Shown here: piece by piece, positions 62,872 through 64,000 of the stretch
Layout: each line of letters begins with the position of its first letter
How positions within the stretch are numbered: the first letter of the stretch is position 1
Assembly (NCBI GenBank): GCA_016719755.1
Contig: JADJYM010000012.1
Location: forward strand, 5,001 to 69,000
From: Novosphingobium sp.
Lineage (GTDB): Bacteria > Pseudomonadota > Alphaproteobacteria > Sphingomonadales > Sphingomonadaceae
Direction of reading: 5' to 3'
Length of the DNA stretch: 64,000 bases
Notes under the pieces: generated by a model
The model's database searches: none
Seen by the model: only the letters and a program-made list of their open reading frames with translations
Told to the model about the DNA's origin: nothing
Program-made: the position numbers and the translations under genes

Positions 62872-64000
62872 ATGAGCGACACCGCACTCGACAAGACTTT
62901 CGACCCCGCCGGCATCGAGGCGAAGTGGTACGAACATTGGGAAACGAACGGCCTGTTCCGGCCCGAGCGCCCGGACGCGCAGCCCTTCACGATCGTCAAC
63001 CCGCCGCCCAATGTCACCGGCAGCCTGCACATCGGCCACGCGCTCGACAACACGTTGCAGGACGTGGTGATCCGGTACGAGCGACTGCGCGGCAAGGATG
63101 CGCTGTGGGTGGTTGGCACCGACCACGCGGGGATCGCGACGCAGATGGTGGTCGAACGCCAGCTGGAAGCGCGGCAGGACAAGCGCACCAACTACACGCG
63201 CGAACAGTTCGTGGACAAGGTGTGGGAATGGAAGGCCGAAAGCGGCGGGACCATCACCCGCCAGCTGCGCCGCCTGGGCTGCTCGATGGACTGGAGCCTA
63301 AATTCCCCAAACAAGGACGGGCAGTTCACCATGGACCCGCACTTCACCCGCGCGGTGGTGAAGGTGTTCGTCGATCTTTACAACCAGGGGTTGATCTACC
63401 GCGACAAGCGGCTGGTCAACTGGGACCCCAAGCTCAAGACCGCGATTTCCGACCTTGAGGTGGAAACGCGCGAGGTGAAGGGCGGTTTCTGGCACTTCCG
63501 CTATCCGCTGGCCGACGGGGTGAAGCTGGATAACGGCGCGGACCACATCGTCGTGGCGACCACTCGCCCTGAAACCATGCTGGCCGACATGGCCGTGGCG
63601 GTAAACGCGGACGATCCGCGCTACAGGTCCGTGATCGGCCGGGAAATCCTCCAGCCGCTGACCGGGCGGCGCTTCCGCATCGTGGCCGACGAGCACGCCG
63701 ATCCGGAACTGGGCAGCGGCGCGGTGAAGATCACCCCGGGGCACGATTTCAACGACTTCGAAGTGGGCAAGCGCGCCGGGATCAAGCCCGCCGAGATGCT
63801 CAATATGTTCGATGCCGAAGCGAAGGTCGTGCAGACCGCCGATGGGCTGGTGCCCGACAAATACCTCGGCCTCGACCGCTTCGTGGTGCGCGACATGGTG
63901 GTGGCCGACATGAAGGCGGCGGGCTGCCTCGTCCCCCACGTCACCAAGGACAAGGACGGCAACGAGGTTGAGGCTGACGCCGAACCGCGCACCATCCAGA
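62872..64000 (+). CDS. valS: valyl-tRNA synthetase, 5' part (runs off the right edge)
   Basis: The first 376 residues of ValRS, open to the window edge. The class I HIGH signature is in [46 protein letters not shown]...[17 protein letters not shown] and the editing-domain [16 protein letters not shown] and [12 protein letters not shown] are intact. The KMSKS loop lies beyond the window. It attaches valine to tRNA-Val and edits threonine. Divergent from the mla operon by a 118-base gap. Confidence 0.96.
   Translation, partial: MSDTALDKTFDPAGIEAKWYEHWETNGLFRPERPDAQPFTIVNPPPNVTGSLHIGHALDNTLQDVVIRYERLRGKDALWVVGTDHAGIATQMVVERQLEARQDKRTNYTREQFVDKVWEWKAESGGTITRQLRRLGCSMDWSLNSPNKDGQFTMDPHFTRAVVKVFVDLYNQGLIYRDKRLVNWDPKLKTAISDLEVETREVKGGFWHFRYPLADGVKLDNGADHIVVATTRPETMLADMAVAVNADDPRYRSVIGREILQPLTGRRFRIVADEHADPELGSGAVKITPGHDFNDFEVGKRAGIKPAEMLNMFDAEAKVVQTADGLVPDKYLGLDRFVVRDMVVADMKAAGCLVPHVTKDKDGNEVEADAEPRTIQ

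Noticed and set aside
1-64000. CRISPR array, insertion sequence or prophage
   Set aside because: No regularly spaced direct repeats, transposase or phage structural gene was recognised on reading through the window.

Overview
The window is GC-rich bacterial chromosome, most likely from a sphingomonad (Alphaproteobacteria, Sphingomonadales; Novosphingobium/Sphingobium-like). The evidence is three large TonB-dependent receptors, a short alphaproteobacterial-type flagellin, a fused cysNC, a STAS-fused MlaE, a REP-like palindrome of a kind I recall from sphingomonad genomes, and many 4-nt ATGA/GTGA gene overlaps. No taxonomic search was possible.

Positions 1 to about 23,850 form a phosphate-starvation island. 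It has an OmpR/PhoB-type regulator with a degenerate receiver, then a leftward operon (secreted lipoprotein plus TonB receptor) and a small TPR protein. Next comes a compact type IV secretion cluster (virB1-2-3-4-6-9-10-11; no virB5, virB7, virB8 or virD4 seen). It is followed by a TonB receptor/beta-propeller phytase/PhoX phosphatase operon, polyphosphate kinase, and a PlcP-like phospholipase with an Agt-like glycosyltransferase (phosphate-free lipid remodelling). Repeats with the 11-bp periodicity of PHO boxes lie upstream of the lipoprotein, virB1, the second TonB receptor, ppk and plcP. The genes could therefore work together: release phosphate from phytate and esters outside the cell, import the products, recycle membrane phospholipid and store polyphosphate. 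The T4SS is the unexplained partner.

Positions 23,870 to 31,832 hold an IclR regulator divergent from an acyl-CoA catabolic operon: SDR, acyl-CoA dehydrogenase, CaiB-type CoA-transferase, thiolase, a long acyl-CoA dehydrogenase and a hot-dog dehydratase. A HerA-like ATPase is convergent with it.

Positions 33,400 to 48,500 look like a second catabolic locus: enolase-superfamily dehydratase, GMC oxidoreductase, membrane-anchored AraC regulator, arylsulfatase, TonB receptor, GPH-type transporter, two acyl-CoA dehydrogenases, a GFA-like protein and a formylglycine-generating enzyme. Seven of these genes, plus the photolyase at 54 kb, carry single-base frameshifts, mostly in G/C runs. Restoring one base each gives full-length frames that are exact multiples of three, so sequencing or assembly error is as likely as real decay.

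Positions 48,550 to 64,000 are mostly housekeeping: aromatic/aspartate aminotransferase, an isolated flagellin, a DUF1134/EipA-like protein, tRNA-Ser(GCU) with its promoter, DUF3429, an SDR, a DUF2256/photolyase pair, the sulfate activation operon cysD-cysNC-DUF2061-cysQ, an MCE/Mla-type lipid transport operon, and the start of valS running off the right edge. No CRISPR array, integrase, insertion sequence or plasmid replication gene was seen.
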